DNA from: Pisolithus tinctorius
Lineage: Eukaryota; Basidiomycota; Agaricomycetes; Boletales; Pisolithaceae
Direction of reading: 5' to 3'
Assembly: GCA_024663395.1 (NCBI GenBank)
Contig: JANFAH010000006.1
Span: forward strand, 744,001-808,000
Length of the DNA stretch: 64,000 nt
Shown: piece by piece, positions 44,659 through 54,041 of the stretch
Layout of the letters: the number at the start of each line of letters is the position of its first letter
How positions within the stretch are numbered: the first letter of the stretch is position 1
Position numbers and translations under genes: made by a program
The notes under the pieces: model-generated
Told to the model about the DNA's origin: nothing
What the model saw: the letters and a program-made list of their open reading frames with translations, nothing else
Databases searched by the model: none

Positions 44659-44669
44659 GGAGGGGATAG
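44657..44669 (+). other. Polypurine tract of gypsy B
   Basis: AAGGAGGGGATAG abuts the 3' LTR and overlaps the pol stop codon. Confidence 0.8.
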
Positions 44670-45061
44670 TGTTATGATATGTACTCTTTTCTCTTTTCCT
44701 TTCTCTTTTCGTCTTGTCTAATCTTTCAATCTTATCTTGTCTCCTGGACTCGGTCCAGACTCCGGTCTAGACCTTGCCTCGCCTCTACTACATGCTCCCC
44801 TTCTGGTATGTTCCGCTCCACTATGATACCATCAGGACATCACTATGATGTCACGGACCTCATGTATGCCTCACCATTACCACATGTACCTTAGTATAAG
44901 TATCCCTGCTCAATTGCCCAACTAGCTCTAAGCTAGTTCATTTGGGTCTACAAGTCCTAAAGTCACCTGCTTCTAAGCCTTCTCCTCTTCTCCTCTCCTC
45001 TTCTCTTCTTTTGGTTCTTGGTGTGAGCCTACAACAAACCCTGTTGTTAGGTCTCATCACA
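44670..45061 (+). repeat. Gypsy B 3' LTR (392 bp)
   Basis: TGTTATGATATG...GTCTCATCACA; the fuller of the two LTR copies. Confidence 0.87.
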
Positions 45062-45066
45062 GCTTT
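45062..45066 (+). repeat. Target site duplication GCTTT (right)
   Basis: Repeats 39252-39256. After removal of the element the minus strand reads TTCAAAGCAG|AAACC, a plausible intron acceptor of gene Q. Confidence 0.85.
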
Positions 45067-46430
45067 GAATACATGGCTTAACAACAATACTTAGCATAGA
45101 TGTGGAGTGATTAAATGTACCTGCTACCATAGATTCCTCTACCTCCTGTGCAACGGATGGGCCAACCTTGACAATCGAATCTGCTCGTACAGCAGCTGGG
45201 ATTGGGCAGGAATCCCTGCATTTGAATGCAGGAATATGAATCTCTGAATAAAATTTGAGTCAGCAGTAAATACATGAAATTGGAAATGTACTGAGTGAAG
45301 ATCCCTCAGGGATCATCTTTCCCTGGTTGGAGGGCCCAACCCCAGCATCATTGGCTTTGGAAGCCATCGAAACGTATCGCTTTTGGGGACATTCCTTTGG
45401 GCTTTGGGATTCTTGGGCCTCCATCGTCAGGGACAGACTGCGAGCTCGCTTTTTCCCCCTGGCTCATGATGGATTCTGTTGAGTTGGAGTGGTAATGCCA
45501 CCTTTGGCATGGCTGCATCAAATCTTGCGACTATTGCATGGGAAGCAGGACTTCCCAGGGTTCCTGTAGCATCAGACCTTGTGTCTGTGGCATGACTTGC
45601 AGGAATGGGGGTCAGGGGAAGGTGTCCTTCTGAAAGCTAAGGCAGCACAACCATATAGTCTGTCCGATGGTGGACAAGGCTTGTGTTTCGATTGGCCTTG
45701 AGCAGAAATGTTGTCTTCATCAATGGTTTCTGCTGTTGCCTTCATAGAGTGGGATTGATGGGTCATCATTTTCATGGCAGCTTGGCACTTCTGCCTGCCT
45801 CATACTGGTTCTTCCTCATTGTCCTCCTTCTCTGGCACCTCATCTTCACCCTCATTGTCCACCTCCATCCTGTGCGAGCCCTCCACTATCATTTGCTCCA
45901 CCTCCACCTTGGTTGCTTTCTGTTTTCCTTTGTCACTCGTAGGCATTTCAGTCTCTTGAGTGGGTGGTGTTGGTGTTGGCACTACACAGGGCATAGGGAG
46001 GCCCAACTGGTGGTAGTCATATCAATGCTTGATGATGTCAAGCCACTTGTGGTTGGTGATGTCAGTTTTGGAAGGGGCTAGGGCGGTCTTCCACTCAGGC
46101 CATGGGTGGTCAATCAAGCCGAGGTCTTCATGCCACTTTAAGAACATGTCGATGCCGATGAGGGTCATTGGAATCTCATCCATCCTAGCAATGAGGTCAT
46201 GTACAGTATCCTGAATACATTAGTTAGTGAAAAAGTGTGATGAGGCTATGATGCACTAGTTCATCATTTATCACCTTGATGGCACCTCTCCACTTTGCAA
46301 TCTTGTCCACCTTTCCCAGCTTGCTGCTTTCCGCAATATCCTTGAAGTAAATTTGAAGAATGCGGTTGGCCACAGCATCGAGCTCAGGCGATTTCTTGAA
46401 GAGCTTGTGAGATGATGATGATGACAACAT

Positions 46431-46859
46431 GTTTCTGATGATGAGATGATGGGGTAATTTGATGGTGAGAGTGGTGATGGTGATTGGAGAGAGGAAGAGT
46501 CAGAGGTTAAAGATGGACAATGAGATATGCAGATGTCGCATTTTTTATCCCACCTATGAATGATTCCCATGGCATGACAGCAATACTGGTACAAGTCCAT
46601 AAACCTGAATGCATATATGAAGCAGAGACTCAGATAAAAATATTATGCATTGTTCTGAATAGCATTGCCATTTGTTTTGTGTGTTTCCCATCTGCTCCAA
46701 TGGCAGAGTCCTGGCTCGCAGCTACATAGACCAGCACCTGAGATTCCAACTGAATAGGCAAATTGTCCAACATGAAACACAATTTATAGTGGGAAATTCA
46801 GATACTTCATAGTGCAAGAGGTTCCACTTTCTTCATTTCTTGTCTTCCTGGGCCCATCT
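46431..46859. other. Upstream region of gene Q, nothing else seen
   Basis: Holds the presumed gene Q promoter on the minus strand, including ATGATGATGAT runs at 46412-46450. No repeat or gene was recognised. Confidence 0.35.
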
Positions 46860-47973
46860 TATATTGTGACAGGGGGATAACCCAATATGGATAGGCCTGT
46901 CCATTTGCAGTGAGCTATCTATGATATGATGGATTGGCCCGCCTTATGTGGTGCCAAGGGTTTGTAATCCTGCGATGGATGGATCGGCCCATCTTATGTT
47001 GTAACACCAGTTTTTGTTTTCCCTTATCTGCTGCCTGAGAATACCATGGATGGGCCCATCCTTATGTAGATCCCTTTGATCTCCCTTTCTGCTGCCTGAG
47101 AATGCCTTACATGGGCCATCCTTATGTAGATAGCTTGGATCTCCCTTTCTGCTGCCTAAGAATACCATACACAGACTTGTCCTTATGTTGTGACAGGGGT
47201 GCATCTGGCTAGATGGGCCTGTCCATTTGTTGTGACAATATACATGATACTACTGAAGGCCTGTCTTTATGTTGCGTCAGGGGTACATCTTACTGTGGAT
47301 GGGCCCGTCCATATGCTGTGACAATATAAATAATACTACTGAAGGACCCATCCATATGTTGTGACTCTATTAAATGATATTAGTGATGGGCCCATCTTTA
47401 TGTTTCGACAGGGTACATCTTACTGGGACCTGGCCCGTCCATTTGTTGTGATGATATACATGATACTACTGAAGGGCCCATCCATATGTTGTGATGCTAT
47501 ACATGAGATTACTGACAGGCCTGTCCATATGTTGTGACAATATAAATAATATTACTGAAGGGCCCACCCATATGCTGTGACTCTATTAAATGATACTAGT
47601 GACAGGCCTGTCTTTATGTTGTGATGATATAAATAATACTACTGAAGGGCCCGTCCATATGTTGTGGCTCTATTAAATGATATTAGTGACAGGCCTGTCT
47701 TTATGTTTCAACAGGGTACATCTTACTGGGGCCTGGCCTGTCCATTTGTTGTGATGATATACATGATACTACTGAAGGGCCCATCCATATGTTGCGATGC
47801 TATACATGAGATTACTGACAGGCCCATCCATATGTTGTGACAATATAAATAATATTACTGAAGGGCCTGTCCATATGTTGTGACTCTATTGAATGATACT
47901 AGTGACAGGCCCATCTTTATGTTTCAACTGGGTACATCATACTGGGGCCAGGCCCGCCCATATGTTGTGATGA
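46860..47973 (+). repeat. Tandem repeat (about 57-bp unit, higher-order about 305 bp)
   Basis: Units read GGCCCATCCATATGTTGTGAC...ATATAAATAATACTACTGAAG with many variants. A higher-order block beginning TACATCTTACTGGG recurs at about 47415 and 47720, and again shortened near 47935. It is the landing site of gypsy A-2, which interrupts it at 47974. Confidence 0.75.
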
Positions 47974-48503
47974 TGTCATAGTCATGCCTCGACCCCAGCC
48001 AGACTCGGCCTCGCACTCACTCAGTCCGGCCTCAGCCTCACCTGTCCTCTTGTCCCCAGTTGGTCTAGCATGGTAAGCACTGCTTTGCAGTGCGTGCCAT
48101 TTCGGTTAAGTCCTGTTCCCGGTCTTGTCCCTGGTCCAGTCTGTCCCGGTCTCCGTTACCTTAGTCATATGTTAGTAATCCTTGCATTACCAATTGTCTT
48201 AGCAATCCTTGTGAGACCGGCATTACTGGTCTCCGTACTATAGTTGTTTCTAGTATATAAACTCGTAGATACTCGGCCTGTAGACCTCAGTCTGAAATCA
48301 ACTAAGTATCTCCTGATAACCCCGCCTCGGCCTCAGACTCAGACTGAGATCCACACAAGGGAATAGCGCTGTACCTTCAGTCGCTAAGTCCAACCAGTCC
48401 ACTCATCTGTACCTTCGTCTTTACCCCTGACTCCAATCCCTCAGCCTCGCACCCGCTTCGGTCTCCAGTCCGGTCTCAACCCGGACAATTCCCGTACTTA
48501 ACA
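47974..48503 (+). repeat. Gypsy A-2 5' LTR (530 bp)
   Basis: TGTCATAGTCATGCC...CGTACTTAACA; matches the A-1 LTRs in reverse complement with more CpG decay (for example CCCCAGCCAGACTCGG against CCCCGGCCGGACTCGG). Confidence 0.88.
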
Positions 48504-48541
48504 GTATTTCAGACTCGCCACTTGTGTGGGTCTAAACCATC

Positions 48542-49936
48542 ATGGCAACCAAGACTTGCTTCCAACCTCCCCGTGGCCGCTCTGCCACCAATCCCGACTC
48601 CACTTCAGCCAGTGGGACTTGCCGCGAGACAGCACTAGCTGCCTTGGGCACCACTAGGCGCTCCCCAGGTCCCGTCAGCCCTTTCAGGGGCTTCTCAGCC
48701 CGCACATCCAACACCCCTACTCCACGTCGCCCTGTTGCCCCCATTCCCAGCGGTGACCCTGGGGATGAAGGGCTGGATGACGAGGATGATAATAACCCAG
48801 ATAATGATGACCCCAGCAACGGTCCCGGCGATGATGGGCCCGGTGACAATAATCCAGATGAGGATGATCCAGAGGACGAACTGGACTTCCCAGACCCGGA
48901 CACCAAACCCGCAGTCGCGGTCTTTGACAGTCTCGCGAAGGCCATCAAGCTGTTGGCTCGCAACACCCGTACTAGTCCTGAGTCCTCAAGTAGGACCAAG
49001 TTACACGAGCCCGACACCTTTGATGGCACCGACCCCAAGAAGCTTCGTGCATTCTTCATCCAGTGCGAACTTAACTTCCAAGACCGTCCCCAGGCTTTTA
49101 GGACCAACTGCGCCAAGGTCATCTTCGCCCAATCATACCTCAAGGGTATGGCTCTTGAGTGGTTCGAGCCGGACTTACTCAGGCTTGACGACCCTGATGA
49201 CCGGCCTCTCTGGATGGACTCTTGGAGGGAGTTCGTCTTAGAGCTGCAAACCACCTTCGGCCCCCACGACCCAGTTGCTGACGCCGAGAGTCAGCTTGAC
49301 CATTTACATATGAAGGAAAGCCAGTGCATTAATAAGTACGTAGTTGACTTTAATCGGCTTGCTTCGCAAGTCCGAGGCTACGGTGACAGTGCGCTGCGTC
49401 ATCATTTCTATTCCGGTCTCCCAGACCGAATTAAGGACGAAGTTTGTCAAGTTGGCAAACCCCAGACACTTCACGAGCTCCGCCACCTCGCCCAGGAGAT
49501 AGATGTGCGCTATTGGGAGCGCAAGGAAGAAGTCCAGTGGGCGAGTAAGCACCAAGGCTCGTCCAACTCTAGTAACAACAAGTCCGGTGGTTCCGGCAAC
49601 AACAACCAGCCTAAGACCGGTCAAGATAAATCCAAGACCGGCAACAACAATAACAACTCCGGTTCTTCCCCTAAGCCGGCTTCATCGAAGCTGGGCAACA
49701 ATAATAACAGCAATTCGTCCAAACCCGAGCCTAGCAAACTCGGCAAAGATGGAAAGTTTACCCCCAAGGAACGCAAGCGCCGCCTAGATGGAAACCTCTG
49801 CATGTTCTGCGGAGGGTCTGGTCATTTTGCTGACAAATGCCCCAAGAAAGCTGGAAAGGCCAAAGCTCGCACTGTGGCTACCACCGAGGCCGTACCAGCC
49901 TCAGGCTCGGGTTCTACCCCCAAGACAAAAAAATAG
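48542..49936 (+). CDS. gag: Gypsy A-2 gag, 464 codons, open but CpG-decayed
   Basis: Same layout as A-1 gag: disordered Asp-rich region, capsid-like [20 protein letters not shown], zinc knuckle [14 protein letters not shown]. It is still open, but Arg residues have been replaced (TCFQPP for TRFQPP, RTNCAKV for RTDRAKV, ESQCINKY for [16 protein letters not shown] for KPRTLHEL). Confidence 0.9.
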   Translation: MATKTCFQPPRGRSATNPDSTSASGTCRETALAALGTTRRSPGPVSPFRGFSARTSNTPTPRRPVAPIPSGDPGDEGLDDEDDNNPDNDDPSNGPGDDGPGDNNPDEDDPEDELDFPDPDTKPAVAVFDSLAKAIKLLARNTRTSPESSSRTKLHEPDTFDGTDPKKLRAFFIQCELNFQDRPQAFRTNCAKVIFAQSYLKGMALEWFEPDLLRLDDPDDRPLWMDSWREFVLELQTTFGPHDPVADAESQLDHLHMKESQCINKYVVDFNRLASQVRGYGDSALRHHFYSGLPDRIKDEVCQVGKPQTLHELRHLAQEIDVRYWERKEEVQWASKHQGSSNSSNNKSGGSGNNNQPKTGQDKSKTGNNNNNSGSSPKPASSKLGNNNNSNSSKPEPSKLGKDGKFTPKERKRRLDGNLCMFCGGSGHFADKCPKKAGKAKARTVATTEAVPASGSGSTPKTKK

Positions 49937-49974
49937 GTAGCAGCTCCCAGGACTCCACACAATCTGGGAGCTGC
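49927..49974 (+). promoter_or_regulatory. -1 ribosomal frameshift signal, gypsy A-2
   Basis: Heptamer A-AAA-AAA (49927-49933), gag stop TAG (49934-49936) and a 6-nt spacer lead to an 11-bp perfect stem GCAGCTCCCAG (49940-49950) / CTGGGAGCTGC (49964-49974) with a 13-nt loop. It is kept although the surrounding coding sequence has decayed. Confidence 0.85.
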
Positions 49975-52641
49975 GTTGACTCTGGTTGTGCAAACTTGGA
50001 GGCTCGTCTCAACGTGTCCGCTCTTTCCAGTCCGAATTCTTTAACCCCCTATGTCACATTAGAAAACCCAGATTTACCTCGGCTTCGTACTTTAGTGGAC
50101 TCCGGTTCCACTCACTGTTTCATAGATAATCATTTTGCTAATCAACATTCATTTACCCCTTACTCGGTCTCACCAATCCGACTCCGGCTTTTCGATGGAA
50201 TGTCCACCTTCACCATAACCCAAGCAGTAGATGTCAACATTCGCTTTGCATCCGGCGATGTCACACCGGTAACCCTGTTTTTAGCCCTGTTGGATTCCGA
50301 GTGTAAGATAGTTCTCGGACATGACTGGCTCACCTGCTACAATCCGTTGATTGACTGGGTACTGAGCAGTCTAACATTCCAGACTCCTGCACAAGGAATG
50401 CCAACCCCGTCGACACCCCCTGTAAGCCCGGTCCCCACCGGCCTTCCTGACCCCGGTCCTAGTGACCAACGCAGCCTCGCGCCATCTGTACTGGTCTCCG
50501 ACTCCCCGGCTCGCACCCCCCTGAAGGCCCCTCTTGTTTCCCTAATCAATGCAGCTGCTTTTGTGCATGCCTGCAAACTAGAAGGGTCCATCCAGTTCCA
50601 ACTTCAGCTCCATCCCTCGGACTCGGCTCAAGCCTGATTGGCCTCAGCTTCCCCTCCTCCGGCCTTACCCAACATACTGGAAGAGTACCATGACTTCGCT
50701 GATGTATTCAGCAAGGCCAAGGCCTCGGCACTCCCACCACACCGGGAGTATGATCTGAAGATAGAGCTTGAAGAAGGAACGACCCCACCTCTTGGCACAA
50801 TCCACTCGCTGTCTCCGGTTGAGCTCCAGGCTCTCCGGACTTTCATCGATGAAAACCTTACTACCAGATTCATTCGGCCTACTTCCTCCCCTTATGCTGC
50901 ACCAGTCCTCTTTGTCAAAAAGAAGGACAGCTCCCTCCGGCTTTGTGTAGACTTCTGCGGCCTCAACAAAATCACTAAGAAGGATCGCTACCCACTCCTG
51001 CTCATCTCCGACCTGTTAGATTCACCAAGCCGAGCCAAGATCTACACTAAGATTGATCTTCGGCATGCCTACCATCTTGTCCGGATTGCTCCGGGCGATG
51101 AATGGAAGACCGCATTCCGGACTCGGTATGGATCTTACGAGTGGTTAGTGATGCCCTTCGGCCTCACCAATGCCCTGGCCGCCTTCCAGCGCTTTGTCAA
51201 CACTATCTTCACGGATATGTTGGACATCTGTGTGGTCGTCTACCTAGATGACATCTTGATCTACTCCGGAGATAAGGGGTCCCATAAGCAGCATGTCCGA
51301 GAGGTCCTCCGCTGGCTTCGGCTTCACAGCCTGTATGTGAAGCCGGAGAAATGCGAGTTCCACTCGGACTCGGTCGAATACCTCAGATTTCACCTTTCCC
51401 CTGCCGGCCTCATGATGTCGAAGGAAAAGGTCCAGACCATCTGCGACTGGCCTGAGCCTCGCAAGGTCAAGGACATTCAATCTTTCCTCAGCTTTGCAAA
51501 TTTCTACCGCCAGTTTATCTTTAATTACTTGGACATCGTTGTACCACTGACTCGGCTTACCCGCAAGGGGGCTCCTTGGAACTTCTCTGAGGAGTGCTGC
51601 CGATCATTCAACAACCTCAAGGCCACCTTCACTACCACGCCGGTCTTAACTCATTTCATCCCCAGGGTCCCCATTACCATCGAGACCGATGCATCGGACT
51701 ATGCCATCGCCGGCATTCTGTCTATTACTTGCGGCGATGGCCAGATTCACCCGGTCACATTCTACTCCCGGACTCTGACAGCCCCGGAGTTGAATTATGA
51801 TACCCACGATAAGGAATTGCTTGCTATTTTCGAAGCATTCCGAACCTGGCGCCACTACCTTGAGGGCTCGGCCTCACCGGTCGACGTTGTTACTGACCAC
51901 AAGAATCTCGAGTACTTCTCTACCTCTAAAGTGCTCACCCGCCGCCAAGCTCGTTGGTCTGAGTTCCTGTCTCAGTTCAATATGATCATTCAATTCAGGC
52001 CTGGTAAGCTCAGGGCTAAGCCCGATGCCCTAACTAGATGATGGGACGTCTACCCCAAAGAGGGGGATAGCGGCTATGCCTGAGTGAACCCGCAAAACCT
52101 GAGACCGGTCTTCACCCAAGAGCAACTAGCGGTCTCCCTTCACGCAACCTACCTCGAGTACCCGGTCTTACGAGCAGTCGCACTGATGGATATAGAGAAA
52201 CTTCATAATGACATCCTGACTGCACTGCTGGATGACCCGGTCTCACAAATCTGCCTGTCTGACATGTCTGATCCCCGGTGGTCAGTAGATGACACTGGCT
52301 TCCTTCATCTTGATGGAAGGATCTACGTGCCAGACTCAAATGATCTCTGTCTTAGGGTCTTGCGGCTTAAGCATGACCACCCTCTATCTGGCCACTTTGG
52401 CCAAAACCGAACCCTAGAACTCATTCGGTGTGAGTACACCTGGCCCGGCCTCAGGACCTTCATCAAAGACTATGTCCGGTCTTGCACGGCCTGTGCTTGG
52501 GCTAAGGTTCCCCGCCATCGGCCTTACGGCCTTCTCAAGCAACTCCCAGTGCCGGAGAAGCCATGGAATTCTATCTCTATGGATTTCATCGAGCAACTTC
52601 TGGCCTCAACTGGCTTCATGGCCATCCTCGTTGTAGTTGAC
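49934..52641 (+). pseudogene. pol: Gypsy A-2 pol, three TGAs, truncated in integrase
   Basis: Protease [22 protein letters not shown], RNase H TDASDYAIAGIL and integrase up to VVVDC are recognisable. TGA at 50635-50637, 52039-52041 and 52081-52083 each correspond to CGA in A-1 ([24 protein letters not shown]). The coding sequence ends inside the integrase core where LTR D begins. Chromodomain and 3' LTR are absent. Confidence 0.9.
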
Positions 52642-53543
52642 TGTCATATCCATGACTCTCGGACTCGGACTCAGCCCAGTCCGGACCCCTAGCCCCTATC
52701 TCCAGTCAACTCCGGTCCTAGTCCAGCCTAGAAAACCCAATCCCAGCCCTAGATAACTCAACTCTGGCCTGCATAACTCAAGTCCGGTGTTTTACCCCTA
52801 TCTCCGGTCCATTTCGGCCTCCCGGCCTCGCGCTGCTCCACCCCGGCCCTCCTAGGTCTATGTCCAGGTCACCCGGACATAACTCCGGTCTGTTTCCCTT
52901 TGTTTGTACTATATTTAGTCTAGCCCGTTCATCAGACTTTGCTTACTGTACAATCCTGTGACCAACCCCGGTTATGCTGGTCACCTGGACTTTGGCTATT
53001 AGCCTCTGCATAGCCACTGTGGCTATCCTCATCTTGCTAATCATCTCACTAATAGCTTATTCACAAGTCCAGCTTCATGTTCTTTACTCCGGACCAGCCT
53101 CATGTATTTAACCCCTGTACATACTTCGTAGCACCCTCAGTCAGAATATCAACTTAGTATTACCCTCAACTCCGTATTACCCCTCGAGACTACTCTATAG
53201 CTAAGGCCGAGCCTTAAGCTATCCCCGACCCCTGTCCCGGACCTCTCCCTGGCTTGCATAAGGGTACAGCACATAAGCTGAGACCAAGGGAGGTAGATCC
53301 AACCCCGGACCGGCTTCCCCTTGTGCGCACTCCAACACCGGTCGGTTTCCCACGCTACCGGCCTTGTTCCCGCGCTCCCGGTCTTAAGTCCGGTCCTCTG
53401 GACTTAGCCCCTAACCTCCGGCCTCAACTCCGGTCCAACTGGACTTGGCCCCTGCCTCTCGGCCTTGACTTTGGCCACTCGGACTTAACCCCTGTCACCC
53501 GGTCTTGAAGCCTGGTCACCCGAGGGTAAACCTGTACTTCACA
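52642..53543 (+). repeat. LTR of element D (902 bp)
   Basis: Begins TGTCATATCCATGACTC exactly where A-2 stops and ends CTGTACTTCACA. The next bases (GTATATTCTGAC, continued after gypsy C as TCACACTTGTG) align with the leader that follows the family A LTR, so D is a related gypsy family. Its TSD cannot be verified because the other end of D is not identified. Confidence 0.7.
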
Positions 53544-53550
53544 GTATATT

Positions 53551-53555
53551 CTGAC
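53551..53555 (+). repeat. Target site duplication CTGAC (left)
   Basis: CTGAC precedes gypsy C and is repeated at 60393-60397. Confidence 0.88.
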
Positions 53556-54004
53556 TGTTACGCTCGACCGAAGTCAAGACGTAGGGAGAGCTCAAACGCA
53601 GACTAAGGTTGCTACTGAGCAACGGCTGCAGTAACCTCTGTAAACGACAGAGGATTTAAGGTAACGCCGGTAAGAGTGGTCCTGGTAAGGGACACTGAGG
53701 GCGAAGTTCTGAGAACGCTGCGTATGATTGAGCAGCTCAAGTCTGGGTTTCCAGGACTTGAGCCGGCAGTTTAAATACTACACAGAAACAGACCATGAGG
53801 CGTCCGCATGTAACGAGGTAATTACGCCATTGGTTGAACAATGACGACACATGTCCTAAGCATGTAACGAGTTCGTAACGCTAGTGGTGGAAATAGAGAG
53901 CCGTCGGATCAGAGAGAAGACGGCTCTAAAAGGAAATCAAGTCCAACGGATCAAAACAAGGCAACTCATACAGTAAAAGGAAAAGTTAGGGGCGAAACGT
54001 AACA
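53556..54004 (-). repeat. Gypsy C 3' LTR (449 bp)
   Basis: TGTTACGCTCGACC...GAAACGTAACA, with terminal inverted TGTTACG/CGTAACA. Confidence 0.92.
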
Positions 54005-54017
54005 TTACCCCCTTTCT
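54005..54017 (-). other. Polypurine tract of gypsy C
   Basis: In element sense AGAAAGGGGGTAA ends at the 3' LTR. Confidence 0.8.
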
Positions 54018-54041
54018 AAGCGTTGAAGTCCCCGACTTCAA

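Larger units (their letters stand above)
39257..45061 (+). mobile_element. Gypsy B: Ty3/gypsy chromovirus, 5.8 kb, decayed
   Basis: LTRs at 39257-39603 and 44670-45061 share TGTTATGATA...CACA ends. The left copy lacks about 45 bp present in the right. A 5-bp TSD is present. gag and pol are on the plus strand, with TGA and TAG stops and many Arg to Cys/His/Trp/Gln replacements, so it is older than gypsy A-1 and C. It inserted at the 3' splice region of an intron in gene Q. Confidence 0.9.
38891..46430 (-). pseudogene. Gene Q: Zn2Cys6 protein gene, decayed and split by gypsy B
   Basis: Host gene on the minus strand, start ATG at 46428-46430 (MLSSSSSHKLFKKSPELD), stop TGA at 38891-38893. Exon blocks: HKLFKKSPELDAVANRILQI; DTVHDLIARMDEIPMTLIGI; an acidic tract near 45900-45800; a zinc cluster at about 45610-45500; a basic stretch ARGKKRARS; then, beyond the retroelement, a C-terminal coiled coil (MYDFQIQQDKTMQMLDRMAH). 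The cluster reads C-x2-C-x6-C-x7-C-x2-C-x6-C (CKSCHRHKV-stop-C and CFPCNSRKI-stop-C), where both interrupted positions are TGA. Further TGAs lie at 46022, 45474 and 39062. All five fit CGA Arg codons. It was probably a nuclear DNA-binding protein. The layout resembles the antisense gene of gypsy A-1. Confidence 0.6.
47974..52641 (+). mobile_element. Gypsy A-2: 3'-truncated, CpG-decayed copy of family A
   Basis: 5' LTR (47974-48503), gag and pol up to the integrase, then cut at GTTGTAGTTGAC by the LTR of element D. It aligns throughout with A-1. Most differences are CpG to TpG or CpA, giving Arg to Cys/Gln/His/Trp changes and three TGAs. Confidence 0.9.

Noticed and set aside
48532..49254. 240-codon open frame antisense to gag (also 62179-62691 and frames opposite A-1 gag)
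   Set aside because: Mirror of the Asp/Ser-rich gag coding sequence; its composition (SSSGSSSSG runs) is what the complement of GAT/GAC-rich codons gives. Unlike 16119-17200, it overlaps a real gene.
48542..52641. Classical ascomycete RIP
   Set aside because: RIP favours CpA; the changes between A-1 and A-2 are overwhelmingly at CpG, which fits methylcytosine deamination instead.
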